Source: Solirubrobacter deserti (GTDB taxonomy: Bacteria; Actinomycetota; Thermoleophilia; Solirubrobacterales; Solirubrobacteraceae). Taken from it: a stretch of 64,000 bases of DNA. The notes beneath the pieces were generated by a model. It did not search any database, was not told where the DNA came from, and was given only the letters and a program-made list of their open reading frames with translations. A program made the position numbers and the translations under genes. The DNA is taken from the NCBI RefSeq assembly GCF_003344625.1, contig NZ_QPKJ02000006.1:620001-684000 (forward strand), read 5' to 3'. Positions 1-7,884 of the stretch are shown in pieces; positions within the stretch are counted from its first letter, which is position 1; each line of letters opens with the position of its first letter.

Positions 1-96
1 GGACTCGACGACCGTGTCGCGACCGTCGGCGGGACGCTCGAGATCGACAGCCCGGTCGGCGAAGGGACGAGACTGATGGCGAGGCTGCCCGTATGA
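1..96 (+). CDS. Sensor histidine kinase, C-terminal fragment
   Basis: Frame 1 is open from the left edge to a TGA at 94-96. The last residues read GGTLEIDSPVGEGTRL followed by MARLPV, which is the typical end of a histidine-kinase ATPase domain: the G3-type glycine motif and last strand, as in GxGTxLxxxLP. The rest of the gene lies outside the window. Its stop overlaps the ATG of the next gene (ATGA at 93-96), so the two are translationally coupled, which suggests the kinase and the downstream sugar-binding lipoprotein act together. Family call from the C-terminus only. Confidence 0.75.
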   Translation, partial: GLDDRVATVGGTLEIDSPVGEGTRLMARLPV

Positions 97-1139
97 AGCC
101 GCCCGCCCGCACCCGAACGCCGGACCGTGGCGCCGCCCCGCGCTGGCGGTGGCTGCTGGCGTGCATGGTCGTGCTGCTGCTGGCGGGCTGCGGCGAGCCA
201 ACGGTCGTGCGCGAGCCGGACGTGACCGTCTCCGGCGAGCCGAGCTCCACGCCCGTCGCGGGCGCGCCGGCGCCCGACGGTGCGGTGCGGATCGCGGTCG
301 TCACGCACGGCCCGGCGTCCTCGAAGTTCTGGGCGATCATCCGCAACGGGGTCGACGCCGCCGCGCGCCGCCTGGACGTGCTCGTGGACTACCAGTCGCC
401 CGACGAGTACTCGCTGGACCGCATGGTGCAGCTGATCGACGAGGCGGTCGCGACGCGGCCCGACGGGCTCGTCGTCTCGATCCCGGAGGCCGGGCTCAGG
501 CCCGCGATCGAGCGGGCCGTCGACGCTGGCATCCCGGTCGTCTCGATCAACTCCGGCAGCGGGGAGTTCCGCTCGTTCGGCGTGCTCGCCCACGTCGGCC
601 AGGAGGAGCTCCGGGCGGGACGGGAGGCGGGTCGGCGGCTGGCACGCGCGGGCGTCGAGCGCGCGCTCTGCGTCAACCAGCAGGTCGGCAACACCGGCCT
701 GGACCAGCGCTGCGCGGGCATGATCGAGGCGCTGGAGCAGGCGGGCGGGAGCGCACGCGTGCTCGCGATCATGGACGACGCCCCGGGGACACCGGCGCGG
801 ATCGCCGCCGCCGTGCGCGCGGACCGCGCCGACGGGGTGCTCGCCACGAACTCGCTCGGCGGGCTCGCGGCGGCGGACGCGCTCGCCGGGCAGGACGTGA
901 AGATCGGCACCTTCGACCTCGGCCCGGACGTGCTCAAAGCGGTCCAGGCGGGCCGGATCGGCTTCGCCGTGGACCAGCAGCCCTACCTGCAGGGCTATCT
1001 GCCGATCGAGATGCTCGCTCTGCGCGCCCGCTATGGGATCTTCCCGTCGCAGGGTGACGTGGTCGCCACCGGGCCGAACTTCGTCACGCGCGGCGACGCC
1101 GCGCGGGCCCTGGAGCTGAGCGAGCGTTCGATCCGCTAG
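93..1139 (+). CDS. Sugar-type ABC substrate-binding lipoprotein (Peripla_BP_4 / RbsB-like)
   Basis: 348 residues. A basic N-terminus, a hydrophobic stretch and the lipobox LLLAGC with Cys33 mark a lipoprotein anchored outside the membrane. After a Pro-rich linker (to about residue 65) a type I periplasmic-binding fold begins at VRIAVVTHGP and includes YQSPDEYSLDRMVQLIDE, GIPVVSINS and an ending EMLALRARYG, as in ribose/galactofuranose binding proteins. No permease or ATPase gene follows; the next gene converges on it and shares the CTAG at 1136-1139. Overlap with the preceding sensor kinase makes a role as ligand sensor for that kinase as likely as transport (inference). Confidence 0.85.
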   Translation: MKPPARTRTPDRGAAPRWRWLLACMVVLLLAGCGEPTVVREPDVTVSGEPSSTPVAGAPAPDGAVRIAVVTHGPASSKFWAIIRNGVDAAARRLDVLVDYQSPDEYSLDRMVQLIDEAVATRPDGLVVSIPEAGLRPAIERAVDAGIPVVSINSGSGEFRSFGVLAHVGQEELRAGREAGRRLARAGVERALCVNQQVGNTGLDQRCAGMIEALEQAGGSARVLAIMDDAPGTPARIAAAVRADRADGVLATNSLGGLAAADALAGQDVKIGTFDLGPDVLKAVQAGRIGFAVDQQPYLQGYLPIEMLALRARYGIFPSQGDVVATGPNFVTRGDAARALELSERSIR

Positions 1140-1651
1140 GCGGCCTCCGCGGGCGCGGCCTCGGGGGTCTCGGCCGGCGCGTTGGAGTCCGAGTACTTGA
1201 TCGCCCCGAGGCCACCGGCGATGCCGGCGCCGAGGGCAGCGAGCGCCCAGGCCGTGCCCCATTCGCGTCGGTCGAGCGCGAACGAGCCAGGGCCCGAGGC
1301 GGTGACCGCGAACAGCGCCACGGTCATGACCAGCGGCAGCTCATAGCCGTTGTTCTGGCCCCATACGCCGTTCGGGCCGTGGACCTTGAGCGTGGCGACG
1401 GTCATGGAGCCGGTGAGCGCCGCGGCGGCCGCGGGGGTCGCGAGGCCGGCGACCAGCGCGGCGCCGCCCGCCGTCTCGGCCACGCCCGCCGCCGTGGCGT
1501 GGTGCGTGCCGGGGAAGAGCCCCTGGGACTCCATCCAGCCGCCCGTCCCCTCGATGCCGTAGCCACCGAACCAGCCCTTGAGCTTCTGGAGCCCATGACC
1601 GATGAAGAGGCCGCCGATGACGGCGCGGAGGATCGCGATGCCAAATCTCAT
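1136..1651 (-). CDS. DoxX family membrane protein
   Basis: 171 residues from the ATG at 1651 (MRFGIAILRAVIGGLFIGHG); the open frame extends far upstream only as high-GC antisense of the next gene. The FIGHGLQKLKGWFGG segment, about four hydrophobic helices, and the GGxxLxxGLATPxAA motif are those of DoxX/DoxD-like membrane proteins, linked in some bacteria to thiosulfate or thiol redox. The tail is acidic and Ala/Pro-rich. It is divergent from the NADH dehydrogenase with only 18 bases between start codons, so both probably have very short or no leaders. Exact substrate unknown. Confidence 0.85.
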   Translation of the reverse strand: MRFGIAILRAVIGGLFIGHGLQKLKGWFGGYGIEGTGGWMESQGLFPGTHHATAAGVAETAGGAALVAGLATPAAAAALTGSMTVATLKVHGPNGVWGQNNGYELPLVMTVALFAVTASGPGSFALDRREWGTAWALAALGAGIAGGLGAIKYSDSNAPAETPEAAPAEAA

Positions 1652-1669
1652 ACCAATAGTCTGGAGGAA

Positions 1670-2950
1670 ATGCCAAAGCATCGTGTCGTCATCGTGGGCG
1701 GGGGCTTCGGAGGCCTGCAGGCCGCTCTGCATCTCAAGGACGCCGACGTCGACGTGACGATCGTCGACCGCCGCAACTTCCACCTGTTCCAGCCGCTGGC
1801 CTACCAGGTCGCGACGGGCGCACTGGCCACCGGCGAGGTCGCGTACCCGCTGCGCGCGATCTTCCGCAGGCAGGGGAACGTGTCGGTGATGCTCGCCGAG
1901 GCCGAGGGCTTCGATCTGACCGCGAAGACCGTCAAGTTGCGGACCGCCGCGGGCGCGGAGACGCTCGACTACGACACGCTCGTGGTCGGCGGCGGCTCCA
2001 AGTACAACTACTTCGGGCACCCGGAATGGCAGGAGCACGCCGCCGAGCTCAAGACGCTCGAGGGCGCGCTGCACATCCGCGCGCAGATCCTGCACGCGTT
2101 CGAGCAGGCCGAAGTGGCGTCCGATCCCGTCGAGCGCGAGCGGCTCCTGACCTTCGTGATCGTCGGCGCGGGGCCCACCGGCGCCGAGATGGCGGGGCAG
2201 ATCGCCGAGATCGCCCGCGACACCCGCGACGAGTTCCGCGTGGTTGACACCTGGCAGGCGAAGGTGCTGCTGGTCGAAGCCGGCGACCGCGTGCTGGCCG
2301 CGTTCCCGAAGCGCCTCTCGGCCAAGGCGGAGAAGTCGCTCGGCTCGCTCGGCGTGACGTCGCTGACCAACCACATGGTCACCGACATCGACGCCGAGGG
2401 TGTGACCATGAAGACCGACCAGGGCGAGGAGAAGGTGCGCGCCGGCACGGTCATCTGGGCCGCGGGCGTGCTCGCCGCGAGCGTCGCGACGACGCTGGCC
2501 GAGGCCGCGGGCGCCGAGCAGGACAAGGTCGGCCGGCTGCTGGTCGAGCCCGACCTCACCGTCCCGGGCCATCCCGACGTGCTCGCGATCGGCGACATGG
2601 TCCAGGTCGCCGGCGGCGACCCGCTGCCGGGCGTCGCGCCGGTGGCGATGCAGATGGGCCGCTACGTCGCGCGCTCGATCAAGTCCAAGCTGCGCGGCGG
2701 GACGTCCGGGCCGTTCAAGTACAAGGACAAGGGCAACCTGGCGACGCTCGGCCGCGCGCGGGCGATCGCGGAGCTGCCGCCGGGCATCCGTGTGAGCGGC
2801 TTCTTCGCCTGGGCGCTGTGGCTCGGCATCCACCTCTGGTACCTCGTCGGGTTCCAGAACCGGCTGCTGGTGTTCATCCGCTGGGGCTTCAGCTTCATCA
2901 CCCACGGCCGCGGCACCCGGCTCATCACCGGCGAGTCGAACATGCCCTGA
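1670..2950 (+). CDS. ndh: Type II NADH dehydrogenase (NDH-2)
   Basis: 426 residues. The start at ATG 1670 is preceded by GGAGG at 1663-1667. The first Rossmann motif is GGGFGGLQAAL (FAD), the second IVGAGPTGAEMAGQIAEI (NADH), with the NDH-2 signatures FHLFQPLAYQVATG and TVIWAAGV. A C-terminal amphipathic segment around WLGIHLWYLVGFQNRLLV anchors the enzyme to the membrane. It passes electrons from NADH to quinone without proton pumping. Length and motifs match the full family. The 3' end overlaps the convergent XRE regulator by 26 bases. Confidence 0.95.
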   Translation: MPKHRVVIVGGGFGGLQAALHLKDADVDVTIVDRRNFHLFQPLAYQVATGALATGEVAYPLRAIFRRQGNVSVMLAEAEGFDLTAKTVKLRTAAGAETLDYDTLVVGGGSKYNYFGHPEWQEHAAELKTLEGALHIRAQILHAFEQAEVASDPVERERLLTFVIVGAGPTGAEMAGQIAEIARDTRDEFRVVDTWQAKVLLVEAGDRVLAAFPKRLSAKAEKSLGSLGVTSLTNHMVTDIDAEGVTMKTDQGEEKVRAGTVIWAAGVLAASVATTLAEAAGAEQDKVGRLLVEPDLTVPGHPDVLAIGDMVQVAGGDPLPGVAPVAMQMGRYVARSIKSKLRGGTSGPFKYKDKGNLATLGRARAIAELPPGIRVSGFFAWALWLGIHLWYLVGFQNRLLVFIRWGFSFITHGRGTRLITGESNMP

Positions 2951-3671
2951 ACGTCGCCTCGTCCGCGGGGAAGAACGCCTCGATCGCCAGCTCGGACACG
3001 GTGACGTCGACCGCGGTGCCGAACGTCGTGCGCGTGGAGAGGAACGTCAGGCCGTCGATCTTGAGCGGGACGAAGACGGGGTGCGCGCCGCTGTCGGCCT
3101 CCGGCCCCGGGTAGCCCGCGAGCTCGTCGTAGAGCTCGGCGAGCGCCTCATCGCCGGTCTGGTCGCGCTGGCCGGCGAGGTCGCCCAGCAGGTGAGCGCG
3201 CCACTCAGCGAGGTTCTCGATCCGCGGCGCCATGCCCTCGGGGTGCAGCGCGCACTTGAGCACGTTGACCGGTGGCTCGAGCAGGTGGGGCGCGACGCCC
3301 TCGGTGAGCAGTCGGGAGGCCGCGTTGGCGGCCACGAGGTTGCTGTGGCGGTCGACCACGACCGCGGGAAACGGCTCGTGTGCGGTGAGCAGCTGGTCGA
3401 GCGCGCCGCGGATCGGCGCGAGCTCGGGCGCGTCGAGCGGGCGTTGCGCGTAGACCGGCGCGTAGCCCGCGGCGAGCAGCATCCGGTTGCGCTCGCGCAG
3501 CGGCACCTCGAGATGCTCGGCGAGGTGCAGGAGCATCTGCTCGCTCGGCCGGCTGCGGCCCGTCTCCACGAACGAGAGGTGCCGCGCGGAGACGCCCGCC
3601 TCGAGCGCCAGGTCGAGCTGGCTCAGGCGCCGGCGCGTGCGCCACGTCTTGATCAGCGGTCCGACGGACAT
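2925..3671 (-). CDS. XRE-family regulator with MmyB-like ligand-binding domain
   Basis: 248 residues. Residues 5-65 form an XRE helix-turn-helix (LIKTWRTRRRLSQLDLALEAG, then SFVETGRSRPS). Residues about 100-240 match the MmyB-like PAS-type domain, with AVVVDRHSNLVAANAASRLL, NVLKCALHPEG and TFLSTRTTFGTAVDVTVSEL. Members of this family typically repress a neighbouring gene for a small-molecule enzyme. The start codon lies inside a perfect 17-bp palindrome (3670-3686), so autoregulation and control of the divergent SnoaL-like gene are likely. It converges on the NDH-2 gene with a 26-base overlap. Confidence 0.9.
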   Translation of the reverse strand: MSVGPLIKTWRTRRRLSQLDLALEAGVSARHLSFVETGRSRPSEQMLLHLAEHLEVPLRERNRMLLAAGYAPVYAQRPLDAPELAPIRGALDQLLTAHEPFPAVVVDRHSNLVAANAASRLLTEGVAPHLLEPPVNVLKCALHPEGMAPRIENLAEWRAHLLGDLAGQRDQTGDEALAELYDELAGYPGPEADSGAHPVFVPLKIDGLTFLSTRTTFGTAVDVTVSELAIEAFFPADEATFRACSTRR

Positions 3672-3686
3672 TACCTCAGAGGTAAT
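3670..3686. promoter_or_regulatory. Putative operator of the XRE/MmyB-like regulator
   Basis: Perfect inverted repeat ATTACCTC-A-GAGGTAAT, 8-bp arms with a 1-base centre, AT-rich compared with its surroundings. It overlaps the start codon of the regulator (ATG at 3669-3671, minus strand) and lies 36 bases before the divergent SnoaL-like start at 3722. Position between divergent regulator and target, plus symmetry, supports an operator; binding is inference. Confidence 0.65.
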
Positions 3687-3721
3687 TGAAGCAGTTACGT
3701 CGGCGCGGGATCGTACCGGGC

Positions 3722-4072
3722 ATGACGATCACCTCCGTTGTGGACACGTACATCGCCGCCTGGAACGAGGGCGACGCGGAGCGGCGCCGCGCGCTGGTCG
3801 GCGGGGCCTGGACCGAGGACGGCACCTACCTCGACCCGCTGATGCAGGGCTCCGGGCCGGACCAGATCGCCGCGATGATCGGGGCCGCGCAAGCCCAGTT
3901 CCCCGGACACCGGTTCGAGCTCTCGTTCGGGCCGGACGCGCACAACGACGTCGTGCGCTTCGCCTGGACGCTGACGGCCGGCAACGGGCCGGTGGCGCGC
4001 GGGACGGACTTCGCGACGGTCGCGGAGGATGGGCGCCTGCGCTCGGTCACCGGCTTCCTCGAGACGGTGTAG
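3722..4072 (+). CDS. SnoaL-like / NTF2-fold protein
   Basis: 116 residues from the ATG at 3722; an upstream in-frame start at 3686 would overlap the operator and lacks family similarity. The sequence VVDTYIAAWNEGDAERRRAL, then GTYLDPLMQGSGPDQIAAMI and TGFLETV, is the cone-shaped NTF2/SnoaL fold that forms a small hydrophobic pocket; members act as isomerases, cyclases or binding proteins. It is divergent from the XRE regulator and is its probable target. The ICMT-like gene follows after 2 bases, so the two probably form an operon. Substrate unknown. Confidence 0.8.
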   Translation: MTITSVVDTYIAAWNEGDAERRRALVGGAWTEDGTYLDPLMQGSGPDQIAAMIGAAQAQFPGHRFELSFGPDAHNDVVRFAWTLTAGNGPVARGTDFATVAEDGRLRSVTGFLETV

Positions 4073-4074
4073 CC

Positions 4075-4575
4075 ATGCCCCGGGATCGCACCGCGGCGGC
4101 GCTCGGCAGCTCGCTGTTCTTCGCGTTGGCGCCGGGCGTCGTCGCGGGGGTGATCCCGTGGGCGATCACGGGCTGGTCGGGCTCCGGCTGGCCTGTGCCG
4201 GGCGCGGTGGTCACGGCGCTGGCGGCGGCGGTGCTGATCCACGCGTTCGTGCGCTTCGTCATCGAGGGCATCGGGACGCCGGCGCCGGTCGCGCCGACGC
4301 AGCAGCTCGTGATCGGCGGGCTCTACCGCTGGGTGCGCAACCCGATGTACATCGCGGTCGTGTCCTGCGTGCTCGGCCAGGCGGCGATGTTCGGCTCGCT
4401 GGCGCTGTTGGAGTACGCGCTGGCGCTGATGGTCGTGTTCTTCAGCTTCGTGCGCTGGTACGAGGAGCCGGCGCTGACCCGCCAGTTCGGGGCCGAGTAC
4501 GAGGCCTACCGGCGTGCGGTGCCGGGCTGGTTCCCGCGAGCACGGCCGGCACGAGTCCCGCCAGCGACGAGCTGA
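4075..4575 (+). CDS. Isoprenylcysteine carboxyl methyltransferase-like membrane protein
   Basis: 166 residues with four to five predicted membrane helices. The C-terminal part has the ICMT/PEMT signature: GGLYRWVRNPMYIAV, then a helix and RWYEEPALTRQFGAEYEAYR ending in VPGWFPR. The RNPMY and EEPxLxxxFGxxYxxY elements form the SAM and substrate site. The last residues (RARPARVPPATS) lie past the family's usual end and overlap the tail of the convergent pabB-pabC gene (134 bases in common). Acts in the cytoplasmic membrane; methyl acceptor unknown. Confidence 0.85.
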   Translation: MPRDRTAAALGSSLFFALAPGVVAGVIPWAITGWSGSGWPVPGAVVTALAAAVLIHAFVRFVIEGIGTPAPVAPTQQLVIGGLYRWVRNPMYIAVVSCVLGQAAMFGSLALLEYALALMVVFFSFVRWYEEPALTRQFGAEYEAYRRAVPGWFPRARPARVPPATS

Positions 4576-6325
4576 CGAACAGGCGGTCGCCCGGCTCCAG
4601 CCGCAGGTCCTGCTGGATCGCGTCGGGCCGTGACGTGCCCGGCAGGATGCGACCGTCCTCGCGCGGCGTGTAGAGCACGCCTTCGCGCTCGACCAGCACG
4701 GTCGCCCAGGCCGCCTCGAGCAGCGTCCCGTCGGCGTCGAGCAGCAGCGCGTCGCCGAGCGGCAGCCGGTCGCGCCACTTGTGCGCGCCCAGGCCGCCGG
4801 GCAGGGTGAGCGGCGTGAGCACGATCGGCAGCGGCCGCGGTGTGTACTCCCGCGTCGTGAGCGTCACGGGTCGCCCGGGGACGTAGTCGATCCGCACCGC
4901 GCCGTCGAAGTCCGGCACCTCGATCTCCGGCAGCTCCTCCCCGTAGAGCTCGCGCACCGAGCGCCGCAGCCGGTCGAGGTGCGCCTCCAGGTTCTCGCGC
5001 CCGCGCAGCGTCTCGAACACGCCGAGCGCCGGGTCCGGCCGCCCCTTCACCAGCGGCGCGGCGAAAGATGAAGGGTCAGACCCCTTGACTGCGCTCAAGG
5101 AGCCGCCGATCGCGGAGATCAGCGGGCGCGCCTTGACCAGACACTCCTCGAGCTCGGCGTGCGGGTCGGAGTCGGCCACGATCCCGCCGCCGGCCCCGAG
5201 CCACAGCCGGCCCGCGCGGACCTCGAAGGTGCGGATGGCGACGTTGAGCTCGAGGCCGGCGTTCGGGCTCGCGTAGCCGATCGCGCCCGTGTAGACCTCG
5301 CGCCCGGTCGACTCCAGCTCGGAGATGACGTGCAGCGCCTGCACCTTGGGCGCGCCGGTGACCGAGCCGGGTGGGAACGTCGCGCGCAGCAGGGCGGCGT
5401 CGCCGTGCTCGGGGGCGAGCGTCGCGGTGACGTCGCTCACCAGGTGCCACACGCCGGCGTGCGGCTGCAGCGACGGCTCCGGCGGGGCGTGCACGCTGCC
5501 GTACTCGGCGACCCGGCCGAGGTCGTTGCGCATCAGGTCGACGATCATCACGTGCTCGGCGCGGTCCTTGGCGGAGTCGCGCAGCGCCTCGGGATGCGCC
5601 GCGGTGCCCTTGATCGGGCCGGTCGTGACGTGTCGGCCGGCGCGGCGCAGGAACAGCTCGGGCGAGAGGCTCGCGATGCCGCCCCACGGTGTGACGAAAC
5701 ACGCGCCGTACGCGGGGCGCAGCCGCGGCGCCGCGGCCGCGAACAGCTCGGCGACGTCTCCGTTCCAGTCGGCTTCGAGCCGCAGGCACAGGTTGGCCTG
5801 GAAGATCTCGCCGGCGGCGATTCGCTCGACGCAGTCCGCGACCGCCGCCACGTGGCCCGCGCCGCCCCGCAAGGAGAACTTCGCACTCGGAGGCGGAGAG
5901 GGATCGGGCGCCGCGGCCAGCGACTCAAGGAGGTGGTCGAGCGGCGCGGTGTCGCCCGTGAGCGACTCGAACCACCACACGTCCTCGTCGTCCATGCGCA
6001 GCACGTGGTCGTAGAACGCGAGGTGCGCGTCCGGGAGCGGGACGGGCCGCGGCGGGCGCGGCGGGATGCGCTCGACGAGCGCGCCGAGGCCGTAGCCGAG
6101 CCAGCCGAACCAACCACCGCCGACGACCGCGTCGGCGCTCGGCGCGGGCAGGTCCTCCAGCCGCGTGAACGGGTCCTCGCCGGGTGCGAGGAGCGTCCGC
6201 GGCCCACAGCCGACGATCGCGCCCCCGCCCGCCCAGCGCCCCACGAGCGCGAAGGGCCACGGCTCCTCGCGCAGAGCCAGCAGCACGCGCTCGGGCGGCA
6301 GAGAGAGGTCTAGGCGAACCCGCAC
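4442..6325 (-). CDS. pabB: Aminodeoxychorismate synthase component I fused to aminodeoxychorismate lyase (PabB-PabC)
   Basis: 627 residues, GTG start at 6325. Residues 1-405 are PabB: EIFQANLC, FLRRAGRHVTTGPIKGT, MRNDLGR, GAPKVQALHVISELE and GAIGYAS. It makes 4-amino-4-deoxychorismate from chorismate and ammonia. From about 420 (PDPALGVFETLRG to ILPGTSRP) it is a PLP-type PabC lyase giving p-aminobenzoate for folate. The linker (about 408-418) is encoded by a palindromic element at 5071-5100. The last 40 or so residues are Pro/Arg/Thr-rich, lie beyond the usual PabC end (SSSLAGLVPAVL) and run 134 bases into the ICMT-like gene, as if the original stop was lost. No pabA is seen here. Confidence 0.92.
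   Translation of the reverse strand: MRVRLDLSLPPERVLLALREEPWPFALVGRWAGGGAIVGCGPRTLLAPGEDPFTRLEDLPAPSADAVVGGGWFGWLGYGLGALVERIPPRPPRPVPLPDAHLAFYDHVLRMDDEDVWWFESLTGDTAPLDHLLESLAAAPDPSPPPSAKFSLRGGAGHVAAVADCVERIAAGEIFQANLCLRLEADWNGDVAELFAAAAPRLRPAYGACFVTPWGGIASLSPELFLRRAGRHVTTGPIKGTAAHPEALRDSAKDRAEHVMIVDLMRNDLGRVAEYGSVHAPPEPSLQPHAGVWHLVSDVTATLAPEHGDAALLRATFPPGSVTGAPKVQALHVISELESTGREVYTGAIGYASPNAGLELNVAIRTFEVRAGRLWLGAGGGIVADSDPHAELEECLVKARPLISAIGGSLSAVKGSDPSSFAAPLVKGRPDPALGVFETLRGRENLEAHLDRLRRSVRELYGEELPEIEVPDFDGAVRIDYVPGRPVTLTTREYTPRPLPIVLTPLTLPGGLGAHKWRDRLPLGDALLLDADGTLLEAAWATVLVEREGVLYTPREDGRILPGTSRPDAIQQDLRLEPGDRLFVSSSLAGLVPAVLAGTSPAPHAGRPRTRPRTGGSAPAPRTSARS
5071..5100. repeat. Palindromic element inside pabB-pabC linker
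   Basis: AAGGGTC-A-GACCCCTT (5071-5086) is an inverted repeat with one bulged base. It overlaps a second hairpin, CCTTGA (83-88) and TCAAGG (95-100) with a CTGCGC loop. It lies exactly between the PabB and PabC domains and is translated, on the minus strand, as about LSAVKGSDPSS. One of several such elements in this window. Confidence 0.5.
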
Positions 6326-6345
6326 CAGGGGAAACGGTACGAGGC

Positions 6346-7266
6346 ATGACCGACCGGCTGGCCGAGACGTACCGCGAGTTCGCGCACAGCTCGCCGCTGT
6401 ACGCCGAGCTCGGGGCCGGGTTCGCGGAGGACGCGGAGCTGCTGGGATGGCTGGAAGGCCTGCCGCCGGCCAAGCGCCAGCCGAACCTCGTGTTCGCGGC
6501 CTACCGGCTGGTGGCGGGCACGCCTTCCGGGTGGCCGGAGTTCCAGACGGTCCTCAACGACCGGCGGGACGAGGTCGAGGCGGTGATGCTCGAGCGGCGC
6601 ACGCAGACCAACGAGGCCGCGCGCTGCGCGCTGATGCTGCCGCTGCTGGCCGCCCTGCCCCAGCCGCTCGCGCTGCTCGAAGTCGGCGCCAGCGCCGGGC
6701 TGTGCCTGCTTCCCGACCGCTACGGCTTCGACTACGACGCGGGGCGCCACACCGTCGGCGAGGGGACGCCCGTCCTGCGCTGCCGGACCGAGGGTGACCC
6801 GCCGTTGCCCGACGCACTCCCGCAGGTGGCGTGGCGCGCCGGCCTGGACCTCGACCCGATCGACGTCTTCGACGAGGAGCGCATCCGCTGGCTGGAGCTG
6901 CTCGTCTGGCCCGGGCAGGAGCACCGCGTCGACACGTTGCGCGCCGCCGTAAAGGTGGCGAGACGGGACCCGCCGCGAATCGTCCGCGGCGACCTCACGA
7001 CCGGGGACCTCGACGAGCTGGCGATGGAGGCCCCGGACGACGCCACGCTCGTGGTCTTCCACACCGCGGTGCTGTTCTACGTGCCGCCGCCCGGACGGGC
7101 CGGGTTCCGCGAGCGCGTGCGCCGCCTGAACGCCACGTGGCTCGCGTGCGAGGGCCCGGACGTGCTCGGCTTCGAGCACGACCGCGTCGACGTGATGGCG
7201 CTCACCCGCGACGGCGAGCGCGTCGCCTACGCGGACGGGCACGGCGGCTACCTCAGCTGGGGCTGA
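6346..7266 (+). CDS. DUF2332 family protein
   Basis: 306 residues from the ATG at 6346. Features of DUF2332 are seen: YREFAHSSPLYAEL, RRTQTNEAARCALMLPLL, LLEVGASAGLCLLPDRYG (a SAM-methyltransferase-like glycine motif), RWLELLVWPGQEHR and VVFHTAVLFYVPP. The family is actinobacterial and of unknown function; the EVGASAGLCL motif suggests a methyltransferase-like fold, which is inference. Starts divergently from pabB with 20 bases between start codons; the 3' end overlaps the convergent GNAT gene by 14 bases. Confidence 0.85.
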   Translation: MTDRLAETYREFAHSSPLYAELGAGFAEDAELLGWLEGLPPAKRQPNLVFAAYRLVAGTPSGWPEFQTVLNDRRDEVEAVMLERRTQTNEAARCALMLPLLAALPQPLALLEVGASAGLCLLPDRYGFDYDAGRHTVGEGTPVLRCRTEGDPPLPDALPQVAWRAGLDLDPIDVFDEERIRWLELLVWPGQEHRVDTLRAAVKVARRDPPRIVRGDLTTGDLDELAMEAPDDATLVVFHTAVLFYVPPPGRAGFRERVRRLNATWLACEGPDVLGFEHDRVDVMALTRDGERVAYADGHGGYLSWG

Positions 7267-7756
7267 GCTCCTCGGCCAGCAGGTCCATCAGCAGCCCGTC
7301 GTGCCACGTGCCGTCGGCGCCGCGCTCGTAGGCGCGCATCACGCCCACGGGCTTGAAGCCGAGCGACGCGTAGGTCCGGATGGCGCGCTCGTTCGCGGCG
7401 GCCGGGTCGATGATCAGCCGGTGGTGCCCGCGCTCGGAGATCAGCCAGCGAGCGGCGACGAGCAGCGCCTCACGCCCGAGCTTGCGGCCGTGGAAGGCGG
7501 GCGAGAGGAAGATGTCCAGGCCGCCGTGGCGGTAGTCCGGGTCCTCCTCCTCGTACCAGCCGACCCAGCCCGCGATCTCCCCGTCGACCCAGATCGTGAA
7601 CGCGTCCTGGTCGTCGACCTCGGGGTCCTCGGTCCACCACTCGCGCACCTCGGGCGTGGCCAGGATCGCGTTCAGGGTCTCGACGTCCTCGGCGCGCAGC
7701 GGCCGCAGGATCACGCGCTCGCCGTGCAACGTGGGGGTGTCCGCAGGAGGGTTCAC
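7253..7756 (-). CDS. GNAT acetyltransferase (AAC(6')-like)
   Basis: 167 residues from the GTG at 7756 (VNPPADTPTLHGERVILRPL). Longer starts would add a low-complexity extension reaching the MMPL promoter region. The order RVILRPLRAEDVETL, WVGWYEEEDPDYRHGGLDIFL, then GRKLGREALLVAARWLI and NERAIRTYASLGFKPVG is the acetyl-CoA-binding GNAT fold, closest in style to the AacA4/RimJ group that acetylates aminoglycosides or N-terminal amines. There is no evidence for a drug substrate. Confidence 0.85.
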   Translation of the reverse strand: MNPPADTPTLHGERVILRPLRAEDVETLNAILATPEVREWWTEDPEVDDQDAFTIWVDGEIAGWVGWYEEEDPDYRHGGLDIFLSPAFHGRKLGREALLVAARWLISERGHHRLIIDPAAANERAIRTYASLGFKPVGVMRAYERGADGTWHDGLLMDLLAEELSPS

Positions 7757-7884
7757 GGCGGTCAACCGTACTCGGGCCGGGGCCTTGCGGGACCTCGTGA
7801 CGCCTGCTGGCCGGGCGAATTCGAACCCTCCGGAGCGGGATTCTGGAGTCCACCCCAAGACACCCTGGAGAGGACTTCCCACCC

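Noticed and set aside
5866..5902. Another palindromic insertion in the PabB part
   Set aside because: GCAAGG and CTTCGC pair with a mismatch and a wobble only, and the segment may be a normal variable loop.
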